Positions 9,871 to 19,448 of a stretch of DNA of 64,000 nucleotides are shown in pieces (positions within the stretch are counted from its first letter, which is position 1; each line of letters starts with the position of its first letter). The stretch is from Chitinophagaceae bacterium (GTDB lineage: Bacteria > Bacteroidota > Bacteroidia > Chitinophagales > Chitinophagaceae), in NCBI GenBank assembly GCA_016722465.1, contig JADKJC010000004.1, positions 248,001 through 312,000 on the forward strand. Reading direction: 5' to 3'. Below the pieces are notes generated by a model that was given only the letters and a program-made list of their open reading frames with translations, made no database searches and was not told where the DNA came from. A program made the translations under genes and the position numbers.

Positions 9871-11709
9871 TTAAGCAGCTTTTACAGGTATGATAAATGT
9901 CAAGGCTGTTCCGCTTTCGCTTGTTACCTGTTGTTGTGCCCTTAGTTGTTTGCATAATGAGCTGATCAGTTGTTTTCCAAAAGAAACAGATTTTTTATTC
10001 CAGTTTTCTGTGTTGATGCCGATGCCATTGTCCTTTACGGTTAATTGTATGTTACCGCTGTTTTCATTCAATACAATTTGAAGCGAAGGTGCCGCAATAT
10101 CTTTGTAGGCATATTTGAAAGCATTGGTAATTACTTCGTTTAAGATCAAACCGATGGGGAGTGCTTTTTCAACATCCAGCAGTTCTTTTTCAATGGTTAG
10201 CTGTAGTTCAAAATCATCGGCATTGTAACCATAAGCAGCCATCAGCGATGATGTAAGGTCTGTGATATATTCTTTGATGTTTACTGCAGTTAGCATATCT
10301 GTTTTATACAGGCGCTGGTGAATCAGGCTCATAGCCTGCACCCGCTGCCTGCTTTCATTCATAGCAGCCACTGCTTCTGCATCGTGCATGCGGTACGATT
10401 GTAAACTCAGCAGGCTGCTTACAATTTGTAACTTGTTTTTTACCCGGTGATGCAGTTCTTTCATCATCAATTCCAGTTTGGCAGATTGTTCCGCCAGCAG
10501 CAATTTTTGTTTTGTAACTCTCTTGTACAGTAAAGCCATTGCTGCAACCAGTATCGCCATTATCAGCAAACCGAATGATAAGAAGTAAATATTTTTTGCC
10601 TTTGCCTTGTTGGCTGTGTCCAGTAAATTTATCCGCGACTCTTTTTTTACAGCTTCATATTTTTCCTGCGCATCTGCAATCTGTTTTGTTTTTTCAATAT
10701 TCAACAGGCTGTCCCTGATATCTGTGGTGCGTTTAAAATAATACAATGCAGAATCGAACCGGGCATCAAATTCATAGGCTTTTGATAACTGGGAATAAGC
10801 ATTCAGCAAGCGGTCGGGTAAATTCATCTGCTGCGCAATAGCCAGTGTTTTGTATGCATATTCCAGTGCCTTTTTTTTATCTCCCAGGCTTATATAAACA
10901 TTGGAAATATTGCCGTAATTATAGGAGAGGCTATTAAGCCTGTTGTTTTGCCTGTTAAAATCAACAGCCTTTAACAGGTACTCCAGCCCTTTGGCAGGGT
11001 TATTCTTATACTCAGTATATACCTGGCTGATGTTATTGTATAACCTTCCAAGTGTTTCCTCACCTGCTGTTGCGCTTACAAGGCTGAGTGCTTTGGTATA
11101 GCAGTTAAATGCGGAGTCATAATAAAATTCCCTACCATCTTTTTTGCCCCAGTCACGGAATATGATGCCTGCCTGGTTAAGTGCGAATATCATTAGCAAT
11201 GTATCTGCTGCAGCGGCTGCATAGTTGTAACCTCTTTTACTGTAATCAAGCCCAAGTTGTATGTATTCCTCTGTTAATCTTTCTGCACCGATCTTTTTAT
11301 AAAGCATGGCAATTTCAATGGATATTTGGGCCAGCCCTTTTTTGTCATTGATGCTGTTGTATTTATTGGTGCAAAGCAAGCCAAGCTCTAAACCTTTGGT
11401 ATAATCCGGTTTGAGTTCATAATAACTGGCAAGGTTCATGAGGGCATCTGCTTCGCCTTTTACATCTTTTAATGCTTTAGCATGCTGCAATGCCTGTGTA
11501 GCAAATAAAAGGGTGGAATCAATATTCAGTTTATTGTAAACACCAGCCAATACATTTAACTGCCGGATTTTGTCAATACTGCTACTGTTGCCCTGATTAA
11601 AAATGTTTAACAAACGTGCAGCTGAATCCCTGGATATATTTTGTGCAGGTACAGCTGCAGGTAAGAGCAGTAAAAAAATTACACTAAAGTGTATGAGGCG
11701 GCAGTTCAA
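9871..11709 (-). CDS. TPR-containing sensor histidine kinase (HisKA_2 type)
   Basis: A 612-residue membrane sensor kinase. Order of parts: signal peptide (ending PAAVPAQ), a periplasmic region of tetratricopeptide-like repeats (about residues 45-345), a coiled segment, one membrane span (FLSFGLLIMAILVAAMALLY, about residue 375-395), then a cytoplasmic kinase of the HisKA_2 class with phospho-acceptor His in KELHHRVKNKLQ and an ATPase domain with NEVITNAFKYA (N box) and DNGIGI (G1 box). The start is TTG at 11709; no in-frame ATG gives a complete signal peptide. It probably senses through protein contacts of its TPR region and phosphorylates the LytTR regulator encoded just downstream. A TTACTTTG sequence, close to the Bacteroidota -7 consensus, overlaps the start, so the true start could lie further in. 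Confidence 0.94.
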   Translation of the reverse strand: MNCRLIHFSVIFLLLLPAAVPAQNISRDSAARLLNIFNQGNSSSIDKIRQLNVLAGVYNKLNIDSTLLFATQALQHAKALKDVKGEADALMNLASYYELKPDYTKGLELGLLCTNKYNSINDKKGLAQISIEIAMLYKKIGAERLTEEYIQLGLDYSKRGYNYAAAAADTLLMIFALNQAGIIFRDWGKKDGREFYYDSAFNCYTKALSLVSATAGEETLGRLYNNISQVYTEYKNNPAKGLEYLLKAVDFNRQNNRLNSLSYNYGNISNVYISLGDKKKALEYAYKTLAIAQQMNLPDRLLNAYSQLSKAYEFDARFDSALYYFKRTTDIRDSLLNIEKTKQIADAQEKYEAVKKESRINLLDTANKAKAKNIYFLSFGLLIMAILVAAMALLYKRVTKQKLLLAEQSAKLELMMKELHHRVKNKLQIVSSLLSLQSYRMHDAEAVAAMNESRQRVQAMSLIHQRLYKTDMLTAVNIKEYITDLTSSLMAAYGYNADDFELQLTIEKELLDVEKALPIGLILNEVITNAFKYAYKDIAAPSLQIVLNENSGNIQLTVKDNGIGINTENWNKKSVSFGKQLISSLCKQLRAQQQVTSESGTALTFIIPVKAA

Positions 11710-11863
11710 AGTAAAGTATTGTATAAAGTGAAAATACAGAATAATATTTTATAATGTGACTTTTCGCAATATAGCAGCAGTATCTAAGGAAATGTTGCTT
11801 TGTTTAACTGTTGATTGTAATGATTGTGTATTAAGTTGAGGGCCAACTGGTATTATACGAAAA

Positions 11864-11897
11864 TCCCCACCAGCCAATAGTTATGGCTGATGGGGAA
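11864..11897 (-). terminator. Hairpin after the 1,757-residue protein gene
   Basis: An inverted repeat downstream of the large minus-strand gene: TCCCCA-C-CAGCCA pairs with TGGCTG-A-TGGGGA around a loop of seven bases. Read on the minus strand, the stem is followed by a short T tract (ATTTTCG). It is a plausible, rather weak intrinsic terminator. Confidence 0.6.
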
Positions 11898-11949
11898 TGA
11901 AGTGAAGGGAATAGTGGTACCCTCTTTATTGTATATAACTGCTCAATGC

Positions 11950-14900
11950 TTAATAATTCGCCACTCTCACGTTTCCATTTACGGTGAACTTTTTGCCTGC
12001 TATTATGGTGAGCTTTCCGCCTTCTCTTATCCGTAGCGGCACATTCAGTATACACTCGCCGTTACCAGCAGGGTTTATGATGATTTCATCATAAATCAAG
12101 GTGGTATAAGGAGGCACCAGGCCATTCAGCCAGTTTGAAGGTTCTGTAAAATTACCATTGCCTGTAAAGGTATAGGTAGCAGGTAAATCATCGTTTATAA
12201 TAGTGCCTGTGGCTGCAGTGCTATCGCCCAGTAAATAATCTCCGCCTTCTGCCAGGCTAAGCGTAATTGTTTTGTTATTGCTTGCCTGTGTATTGGCGAC
12301 GGGTTTTATTTTAAGCGTGGCAGTTTTGGTGCCCTGCTTAATGATGATGGTTCCCCTGCTGCCGTCATAACTGGTAGTTTGCGTTGGTGCCTGGCTATAA
12401 CCAACAATGTAATCGTTGTTAAGGCTGCTGTTGCCGGATACGATATAATTTACCCTGATATCGTTGGGTGCATTTACAGGTAATTTAAATTTGTATACAA
12501 TACTGTCTCCGGAGTTTTCGAGGATGCTGGCTGTATTGCTTTCCAGTATTCCCGGCCTGCCACCAGCACCTGCTCCTGTACTGCCTACTACCAGTTTTAC
12601 TGCTTTGCTGCTGGCATCCGGTACGGTAGTGCCAACGGTGAATCTCCAGGCATCGCCGGTTGCTTTAACATTGCCGTATATGTCAGGTATGTTTTGCAGC
12701 ACTACTTCCATGGTATCTCCCACAAAACCTGCAATAGCATTAACAGGGACAATCACTATTTCATTTTGATAACATCCCAGCCGGGCATCGATCACCTGGT
12801 TATTCGATAGCCTTTTCATCTGTGCATTAAAATTGGTAATGGAAGCGCAATCTAAATTTTCGTTGAACCTGGCACTGATCACATCGCCTGTTACATAATT
12901 GTCATCACTGGGTTGCTGTGTTCCAAACAGCAGGGGGCCTTTGCGGTCAATGGTACCCGTTACCCTTTCAGAATAAACAACACCGGATGCACAATTCAGC
13001 CGGAGCCTTAAATTATAGGTGCCGTCTTCAATGCCTGCAATATTCCAGTTTACCAAAGTGCCATTGATGCTGTTATTGATTTGTGCTGCGGTTCTTGTAA
13101 ATCCATCTGTCCAGTTGCTGAGGCCCGCCCTTGAATACTCCAATGTTACACTGGTTAAATTTGCCAGGTTATATCCCTTAAACAACACCGGTAAAATACT
13201 ATTATTGAAGGTCGTGCTGGTCCAGTTATTGGCCGGTTCGCTTAATACAATATTGCTGCAGGTGCTGGTGAAAAATGCAGAGATGGAAACTGATTTTACA
13301 ATTTGTCCCCCGCAATTATCTGTTAATTGAAACTGCAGTCCTTCGTAAGAGAATATATTTGCAGCGCCTCTTTTTACTTTTACAATAACCTGCACCTGGC
13401 CTAAATAACCAATGGTATAGCTGATGGGTACCAGCACCGGGCTGCCGCCAATGGTTATAACTGCACCATTTGGATTGCTTGCCTGGTTGAAGGATAATTG
13501 ATAAGTTCTTTCTTCCAAACTCTGGCTGGTATTGCTGAGTAATAAAATAAATTCTGCCTCACCATCTGGTGCCACACCCGATACAACCGGTACCGGTGCC
13601 ACCAACTGCATTTCATCACGGGGCTGTGTACCCGGCTCCACAGGGCAACTGGATGTGCCTGCCACCATTTCAAATACCGGGGTATTGTATACAGGATCCT
13701 TCTTGACGTTTACAGAAAAATAATCCCCATTGTCATCATCATCATCCAGCGTATATCCCATGGTTGTCTGACTGATGCTGGTATTTGTTTTGCTGTTGCC
13801 GGTTTCCACTTTGAAAGCGACATTTACCCCTCCGCTTACACCACTGCCTGCAGCTTCAAAGCCCAATGATGCTGCCACGGCTGCCTCCAGTTCCAGGGCA
13901 AATTCGATGGTGCTGCTTTTAGTAGAGGTGGTGGTGGTGGTGGAACTGTATGCCCCGGCATTTCCATCAAAAGAATAGTTTTTATCAAATATGGCCCTTC
14001 TTTTATTTTCTTCATTGTTGGCCAATACCTGCTCCCATATTGATATCTGGGTATCATATTTTCTTCGCTCTGCGGAATCCGTTGAAAGGTCCCTGATTAA
14101 ACGGAGTCCGGGAATGTGCGTATTGGTAATATAACTTTCTGAGTAAATGTACTGGGTGCCAAATCCCGTATTGGCAATCATTAGTTTTTGCCGGCTACTC
14201 ACCTGGCAAGGAGGGGTGTAGGTAAGTTCAGTGGCGATGGCATATTTTAAATTTAATGCTGTGCCAATAAATACATCGCCACTGCTTCCATTTACAGATG
14301 GATTGTTGGAGGTGGAAAAATTGCTGGTGGTGGTGGTGGTCAATATCGTTTCGCTGGAAGTAGTATTCCTTGCAGCCACACCTACCGATCCATTGATGGT
14401 ACCCCATACCGATGTTTGCGTGGATACCGCCAGGCCAGTCGTTACTTCTGTTCCAACTTTTACTTCTGCCCACAAACTGGCGCTTTTGTCATCCGCTGCA
14501 TAAAAACGCATGGCCGTTTCATTGGTTTGGCTGGTTTCCCAAAAACTAAAGCTGTTGTCGCCGGGAGGATCATGCAATACCATCAATGGGATTTGAGGTG
14601 AAACGGTAGTGAAAGTACCGATATTGGATTTAAGCCCGGTAACCACCACATTCCTGTTAATGGGTGTTGCCTGGCGGCCAAACCTGTCGGAAAACTGGAT
14701 GTTTAAAGTTTTATAATAGGGTGGCACAATATTAGGCGTACCTCCTGTCAATTGCAAACTGTCAATACCATTTTTGGTTCTGTGACTTAATGATTCATTA
14801 TTGTCATCATTTTGAATATTTGTATTAATCAGCACAATGCTGGAATCTGGCACCGGGCAGGCTTTTGCAGCAGGGCCCTGGTACACTTTAATGAGCATGT

Positions 14901-17223
14901 TTTTAGTGACACTCTGTGGAAAGACGGCAAATGCAGAATCAGCAGGCGTTCTGTTGCAGTCATTATTCAGTCCTTCAAGCACCATCACCGGTGGCCGCTG
15001 GTAAACAAAATTTAATGTGGTATCCCTTTCCGTTATATCCCTTACCAACGAATCTTTGGGAACAAGTGTGTTAAAGAAAGCCAGCAATTCTGGTGAAGTA
15101 ACCTCCGATGTTGGGCTAAATCCAATCACCTTTACTTTGTATTTACGGGCTGGTAATCTGATGGAGTAAAAGCCTGAACCTGCATTGGTGGTTACCCTTT
15201 TGGTAAAGCAGGAACTGCGTGGATTGTTTTGTGCATCATTGGGTAAAATATCGCTAAACTCCAATACGGCAGTACCAATATAATCTCCGCAACCTGCGGT
15301 AAGAAAGCCGGTAATTACATGGGTGCTGGTATCATTAAAGTCAATATTTTCAAAATCGCTGTTAACGATATTCACATTTCTTATTGGCGGTGTAAATAAA
15401 TGATTGCGGTAACTGGCGGTAATATTATTGGAACCGGGGTTTTGCACAATCAGCCCATAGCGGCCATAGTCGGTACCATTAAAGCCTGATATTACCGGCA
15501 GCACACCCGCCACATTGCTTGCAATTCTTACACTATCCAATGGACAGGTTTGAAATTCCTGATTGCCAGTTGAGCTATTGTTGCAATCAGCACATTCCTG
15601 GTAGGTCTTGCCGGTAATGGCATACCCGGTGGAATCAATAAAGTTTACATTTATTTGTTGCGGCGAAAGATTGGTGAGTGTTTTTATAAGTGAGTCATTG
15701 TTAAAGCGATGCCCCGGCTTTATTGGCTTTACAACAAATGGAGTGTTAGTGGTTGCATCTGTTCTGCCATAATAAATGGGCTGAATGGAATATTCGCCCT
15801 GGTCGTCGGTGGTATCCCGGTACACAAAGCTGGCTGGACTACCGGACAGGCTTACCCCATTTTTATAGGCGATGATTTCAATGCCTTTTATACCGGTAAT
15901 GCCATTCAGGCTGGTTACTTTGCCGGAAATTACGCCGTTAGGGTTTACAATTTTGATGATGGCTGTATTGCTGTTCAAAGTGCCGCCAAAGCAGCCTTCA
16001 ACCTTTCTGCGGTATTGTGTTTCTGTTGTTGCCACAGGCAGTTGGTATGCGATACCGTTTGCGGATGGGATAAGCGTCCAGTTGCTGCCATTATCTGTAC
16101 TTTTTTCCCAACTGATTAAAGTTGAGATGTTCGGTGATGGGGCTGAAACATTGCTTGCAAAATCGGGAAACAGCTCTTGTGGATTGGGGATGTCATGACC
16201 GGCTTCTATACTGCCTGGAGAAATAAATTCAACTTTTATTTTTAGTTTAAACGTACCGTTGGGCCTGGCTGCGCCATCTTTGCCTTCTACAATGATGCCA
16301 TAGGTAGCTGAGGGATTACAGAGAAATCTGGAGATGGTGGAAGTGCCATTTGCTCCGCTGTTGTCGTCTGATATAACGTCTGCATTAAAATCAAGAAATC
16401 CGGAAGTAGACAGGGTAACTAAATGAATGTAGGTGTCAAAGTCCGTCAAAGGATCATCGGTTGTAATGGTTACATAGGCATTGGCAGGTATGGTAAATGT
16501 ATAAGATACATCAGCACTGTTCTGCATATTCTGCGTATAAGTAAAGCCACCTACCGGGGAATACCTGTTGTTGTATCCATAGTTGCCAAAAGTTGTTGTG
16601 TTGTTGTAGGGTGCCGGATAGTTGTTGTTGATATGCTCACGGGTTCCAAACAATGGTATTTGTCCAAAGTCAAGCGCCGTATTTTTAAGCCGGGTGCCTG
16701 CCCCATAGCGCCAGTAATTCCTAAATCTTAACAGTCCATCGCCGCCTGTATTCAATGGCGTTGTTAGTACAAAATCATTAAAGTTGTTTGAGTTTTTGGG
16801 AGTAATCCTTGGGTCATCCAGCAAAAACGCTTGAAGAAATGTTGGTACATCACCTGAGCCGAATGTGCAGTAATCCGGAAGATCCGAATTCTTCATAAAT
16901 CCCCTCACTGCCAAATCTGTTTTGTTATTAGGGCTTTGTGTTTGTGTGGAGAATATTGGTAATTCATTTTCAAAAGCTGTATCCGCATCGGCAACAGCAC
17001 AGGGAAATGGATTAGGAGTAACTAGATTGGCCACATTGTCCAAATCATTAGTGGCATAAAAATTAAGCGTATGTCCAATTGCCCCTAAGGGAACATTGTA
17101 GGGCTTTCGGAACTCCAGCTGGTAATTAAAATTGCCATTGAGCACCTGGGAAGATGCTTCAGATAGGGTCAAAGACATCAGGCAGAGAAGGCAGATGCTT
17201 CTTATAAACGTAAAATATTTCAT
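11950..17223 (-). CDS. Very large secreted multidomain protein with Calx-beta-like domain
   Basis: A 1,757-residue exported protein. The signal peptide ends near SEASSQ. Visible modules: a PPC-like beta domain (about 215-330, YTFTIPANAYVTITTDDP), an Ig-like stretch (about 370-425), a carboxypeptidase-regulatory-like fold (GVISGKVTSLNGITGIKGIEI, about 430-500), a long middle region rich in Ser/Thr and Asn without a recognised fold, and a Calx-beta-like domain (SILENSGDSIVYKF to GTIINDD, about 1560-1680). The last about 75 residues (FTEPSNWLNGLVPP to GKKFTVNGNVRVANY) are neither a type A nor a type B T9SS domain as I know them, although NW-NG-VPP and KKFT motifs recur at the ends of other Bacteroidota surface proteins. 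A small LytTR gene sits 42 bases upstream on the same strand, suggesting an operon. Likely a surface or matrix protein; function unknown. Confidence 0.88.
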   Translation of the reverse strand: MKYFTFIRSICLLCLMSLTLSEASSQVLNGNFNYQLEFRKPYNVPLGAIGHTLNFYATNDLDNVANLVTPNPFPCAVADADTAFENELPIFSTQTQSPNNKTDLAVRGFMKNSDLPDYCTFGSGDVPTFLQAFLLDDPRITPKNSNNFNDFVLTTPLNTGGDGLLRFRNYWRYGAGTRLKNTALDFGQIPLFGTREHINNNYPAPYNNTTTFGNYGYNNRYSPVGGFTYTQNMQNSADVSYTFTIPANAYVTITTDDPLTDFDTYIHLVTLSTSGFLDFNADVISDDNSGANGTSTISRFLCNPSATYGIIVEGKDGAARPNGTFKLKIKVEFISPGSIEAGHDIPNPQELFPDFASNVSAPSPNISTLISWEKSTDNGSNWTLIPSANGIAYQLPVATTETQYRRKVEGCFGGTLNSNTAIIKIVNPNGVISGKVTSLNGITGIKGIEIIAYKNGVSLSGSPASFVYRDTTDDQGEYSIQPIYYGRTDATTNTPFVVKPIKPGHRFNNDSLIKTLTNLSPQQINVNFIDSTGYAITGKTYQECADCNNSSTGNQEFQTCPLDSVRIASNVAGVLPVISGFNGTDYGRYGLIVQNPGSNNITASYRNHLFTPPIRNVNIVNSDFENIDFNDTSTHVITGFLTAGCGDYIGTAVLEFSDILPNDAQNNPRSSCFTKRVTTNAGSGFYSIRLPARKYKVKVIGFSPTSEVTSPELLAFFNTLVPKDSLVRDITERDTTLNFVYQRPPVMVLEGLNNDCNRTPADSAFAVFPQSVTKNMLIKVYQGPAAKACPVPDSSIVLINTNIQNDDNNESLSHRTKNGIDSLQLTGGTPNIVPPYYKTLNIQFSDRFGRQATPINRNVVVTGLKSNIGTFTTVSPQIPLMVLHDPPGDNSFSFWETSQTNETAMRFYAADDKSASLWAEVKVGTEVTTGLAVSTQTSVWGTINGSVGVAARNTTSSETILTTTTTSNFSTSNNPSVNGSSGDVFIGTALNLKYAIATELTYTPPCQVSSRQKLMIANTGFGTQYIYSESYITNTHIPGLRLIRDLSTDSAERRKYDTQISIWEQVLANNEENKRRAIFDKNYSFDGNAGAYSSTTTTTSTKSSTIEFALELEAAVAASLGFEAAGSGVSGGVNVAFKVETGNSKTNTSISQTTMGYTLDDDDDNGDYFSVNVKKDPVYNTPVFEMVAGTSSCPVEPGTQPRDEMQLVAPVPVVSGVAPDGEAEFILLLSNTSQSLEERTYQLSFNQASNPNGAVITIGGSPVLVPISYTIGYLGQVQVIVKVKRGAANIFSYEGLQFQLTDNCGGQIVKSVSISAFFTSTCSNIVLSEPANNWTSTTFNNSILPVLFKGYNLANLTSVTLEYSRAGLSNWTDGFTRTAAQINNSINGTLVNWNIAGIEDGTYNLRLRLNCASGVVYSERVTGTIDRKGPLLFGTQQPSDDNYVTGDVISARFNENLDCASITNFNAQMKRLSNNQVIDARLGCYQNEIVIVPVNAIAGFVGDTMEVVLQNIPDIYGNVKATGDAWRFTVGTTVPDASSKAVKLVVGSTGAGAGGRPGILESNTASILENSGDSIVYKFKLPVNAPNDIRVNYIVSGNSSLNNDYIVGYSQAPTQTTSYDGSRGTIIIKQGTKTATLKIKPVANTQASNNKTITLSLAEGGDYLLGDSTAATGTIINDDLPATYTFTGNGNFTEPSNWLNGLVPPYTTLIYDEIIINPAGNGECILNVPLRIREGGKLTIIAGKKFTVNGNVRVANY

Positions 17224-17265
17224 ATACAGTTATTTTATTTTTTGCTGAGTTGTTTTTATACACAA

Positions 17266-17588
17266 TTAAGCTGCAATAACAGCAACAATTTCATTTTTCC
17301 TCCTCCTGCTTACCACAATGCTTTCCCCGTTATGCATCAGCAATGTTTTGGTTTGCTTTCCTTCCAGCTCTTTCACAAAAAGCTTATTTACGAGGTGCCC
17401 CGGTGCACCCTGGCAAACATTTCAGCCGGCAATAGCTGCTGAAACCAGCGCAATACTTTTGCGGTAAGAAGCCTGCTGCCATCTTCAAAAAAGATGAGGC
17501 TGTAATTGCCGGAGGCTTCTATGCGTATAATGGTATTGGCAGCTATTGTACGGCTTTTGCATACGCCGGGTATTGTTATGTTATTCAT
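17266..17588 (-). CDS. Stand-alone LytTR DNA-binding protein, frameshifted
   Basis: A small regulator of about 107 residues made of a LytTR domain alone. The first 65 residues (TIIRIEASGNYSLIFFEDG, then FARVHRG) are in one frame, which stops at 17388. One missing base at the G pair 17394-17395 explains the stop: with it restored, HRGTLVNKLFVKELEGK continues to SIVVSRRRKNEIVAVIAA and ends with TAA at 17266. The RVHRGxxVN motif and the final basic helix are the hallmarks of LytTR domains. No receiver domain is present, so activity is probably not set by phosphorylation. It lies directly before the 1,757-residue secreted protein gene and may control it. The repaired reading is my own hand translation. 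Confidence 0.8.
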
Positions 17589-17948
17589 ACAAATGAAGTT
17601 TGAGTGAGCAGCTGGTTAGTTACAGCCGCCTGATCAGCAGCTTAATAGTGAGTATAAAACTATTTAATAGGGTAGTGTAATAATTGGGTTTGTATGTGAA
17701 CGGCGTTTTTTTGTATGTAAAAAAATAGAAGTATCCTGAACTAAGGGTAATCTATGGATTGTTTTCAATGGTACTACCAGCTGTTAACACTGAAAAAGGG
17801 GCCGGCTGTAGTTTTAAAGGGGCTGTTTGTAATTGTGTATAATCAGCCATGGCCATCCACGTAAAAAGAACCCGCCACGGGTAATATTAAGCGGCAGAAT
17901 ACGTTTAAGCTGAAATAATCAATCCGTTTAATCAACACATCCCTGACG
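17589..17948. other. Intergenic region between divergent genes
   Basis: A 360-base A/T-rich gap between the LytTR gene (leftward) and the acyltransferase gene (rightward), so it should carry promoters for both directions. I cannot point to a convincing TAnnTTTG element, and there is no open frame with protein character and no strong hairpin. Confidence 0.6.
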
Positions 17949-19076
17949 ATGAAGATAAAACCCCTGACATCACTGAGGTTTTTTTTTGCTTTGATGGTCT
18001 TCCTGAGGCATTCAGATTTTATCTTTAATCACGAGCAGTTCCGCAATACTCACAATCCCGTTTTTACGCAATTGTACGACAGCTTCTTTGCCGAAGGATA
18101 TGTAGGGGTGAGTTTTTTCTTTATGCTCAGCGGTTTTATCCTTTGTCTTAATTACAAGGATAAACTCATCAATGATCAAATCAGCTTAAAGGATTTTTGG
18201 GTAGCAAGAATGGCGAGGATTTATCCCTTGCATTTATTTACCCTGTTGATTGCCATCCCGGTTTCTTTCAGTGGCTTTTTAACCGGCAAGTTTTTTTGGC
18301 TGGGGAAATTAGTGATGAATGTATTTTTACTGCAGAGTTTTGTTCCCGATAATGAAGTGTATTTTGCATTCAACGGCACCGCATGGAGTATTTCTGACGA
18401 GTTGTTTTTCTATCTGTTATTTCCTTTTCTTGTAATGGCTTTTTTCAAATATGGCAGATCATTCAGGTTAGGCATGTATGTATTGCCGCTTATGATACCT
18501 GTGGGGATCTATTTTGCACCAGACACCATTCAGCATCATTTTTTTTATATCAATCCGATGGCAAGGGTCGTGGATTTTTTGATCGGTATCTTATTGTACC
18601 ATGTGTATGAAAAGCTAAGGCCGGGCAATTTTTTTCAATCAAAATGGGCAGCCACCTTTACAGAAATTGCAGCTGTTGGTTTATTTGCATTGTTCTTTGT
18701 TTTTCACAATGACGTAGAGCAGGGTTACCGTTATTCCTGCTATTACTGGATACCCATTGCAATCGTTTTGCTGGTATTTGCACAACAGGCTGGGTATTTG
18801 TCAACATTGCTTTCCAACAAAGTGCTGGTACTCGCCGGTGAAATCAGTTTTAGTTTTTACCTGTTGCACCAATTGGTATTTAAATACCTCAGTTTTATCA
18901 ATGCCAGGTTCTTTATCATTCATTCTGAATTGGCGCTGATTGCCATCATTTTTGTAGTATCGGCAGTTGCCAGCTATGTATCTTATTATTTTGTTGAACT
19001 TCCTGCCAACAGTTATATCAAAGAGAAATACAGGTTGCTGAGTACTCCGGCAGCTGCTGTAAGTATTGCCTCATAA
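17949..19076 (+). CDS. Acyltransferase 3 family membrane protein (OafA/YrhL-like)
   Basis: An integral membrane O-acyltransferase of 375 residues with about ten hydrophobic spans. The start LTSLRFFFALMVFLRHSDF carries the family motif with the catalytic-type Arg/His pair (LRH), and GVSFFFMLSGF and NGTAWSISDELFFY are also typical. Such proteins move acetyl or other acyl groups across the membrane onto sugars of lipopolysaccharide, peptidoglycan or exopolysaccharide. It stands alone, far from the polysaccharide locus, so the acceptor is unknown. No C-terminal SGNH domain is present. Confidence 0.93.
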   Translation: MKIKPLTSLRFFFALMVFLRHSDFIFNHEQFRNTHNPVFTQLYDSFFAEGYVGVSFFFMLSGFILCLNYKDKLINDQISLKDFWVARMARIYPLHLFTLLIAIPVSFSGFLTGKFFWLGKLVMNVFLLQSFVPDNEVYFAFNGTAWSISDELFFYLLFPFLVMAFFKYGRSFRLGMYVLPLMIPVGIYFAPDTIQHHFFYINPMARVVDFLIGILLYHVYEKLRPGNFFQSKWAATFTEIAAVGLFALFFVFHNDVEQGYRYSCYYWIPIAIVLLVFAQQAGYLSTLLSNKVLVLAGEISFSFYLLHQLVFKYLSFINARFFIIHSELALIAIIFVVSAVASYVSYYFVELPANSYIKEKYRLLSTPAAAVSIAS

Positions 19077-19448
19077 ATAGTAGCAGCCCTTTATTATAAC
19101 TTATCTCCGCTTCTATAAATGCTCCTCCCGGCTATCCGGCACAAGTGTGACCCGAAGCATTTTTGGGATAAACAATGCCAATAATATTTTTTTTGAAATA
19201 CCGCTGCCGGTAACCCAAAGAAAAAAATCTTCACTTGTTAAATCCAACGTTAATGTTCTTGCGTAACTGTTAAGAGCGCTTTAAAATTACCCCAGGAAAA
19301 CTTTTCCATTACCTCCTCCACAGCCTTTGATCAAATGTATTTGTTATGCCTGTCAACAGCACAGGGTGGCAATAATTTGTGCGGCAGGCTGAAAGGGTTG
19401 ATTGAATTTTTAATACTTGTCATTCAGTTCATCACAAAAAAACAATTT
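19077..19448. other. Intergenic region upstream of the DUF4331 gene
   Basis: A 372-base gap. An in-frame extension of the following gene reaches back to 19335, but it lacks signal-peptide character and is judged non-coding. No clear promoter element, hairpin or small gene is seen. Confidence 0.55.

Noticed and set aside
13920..13950. GGT/GTG-rich simple repeat
   Set aside because: It is the antisense of a Thr/Ser-rich stretch in the 1,757-residue protein, not a separate element.
17242..17442. Rightward 66-codon frame
   Set aside because: It is the antisense shadow of the repaired LytTR gene.
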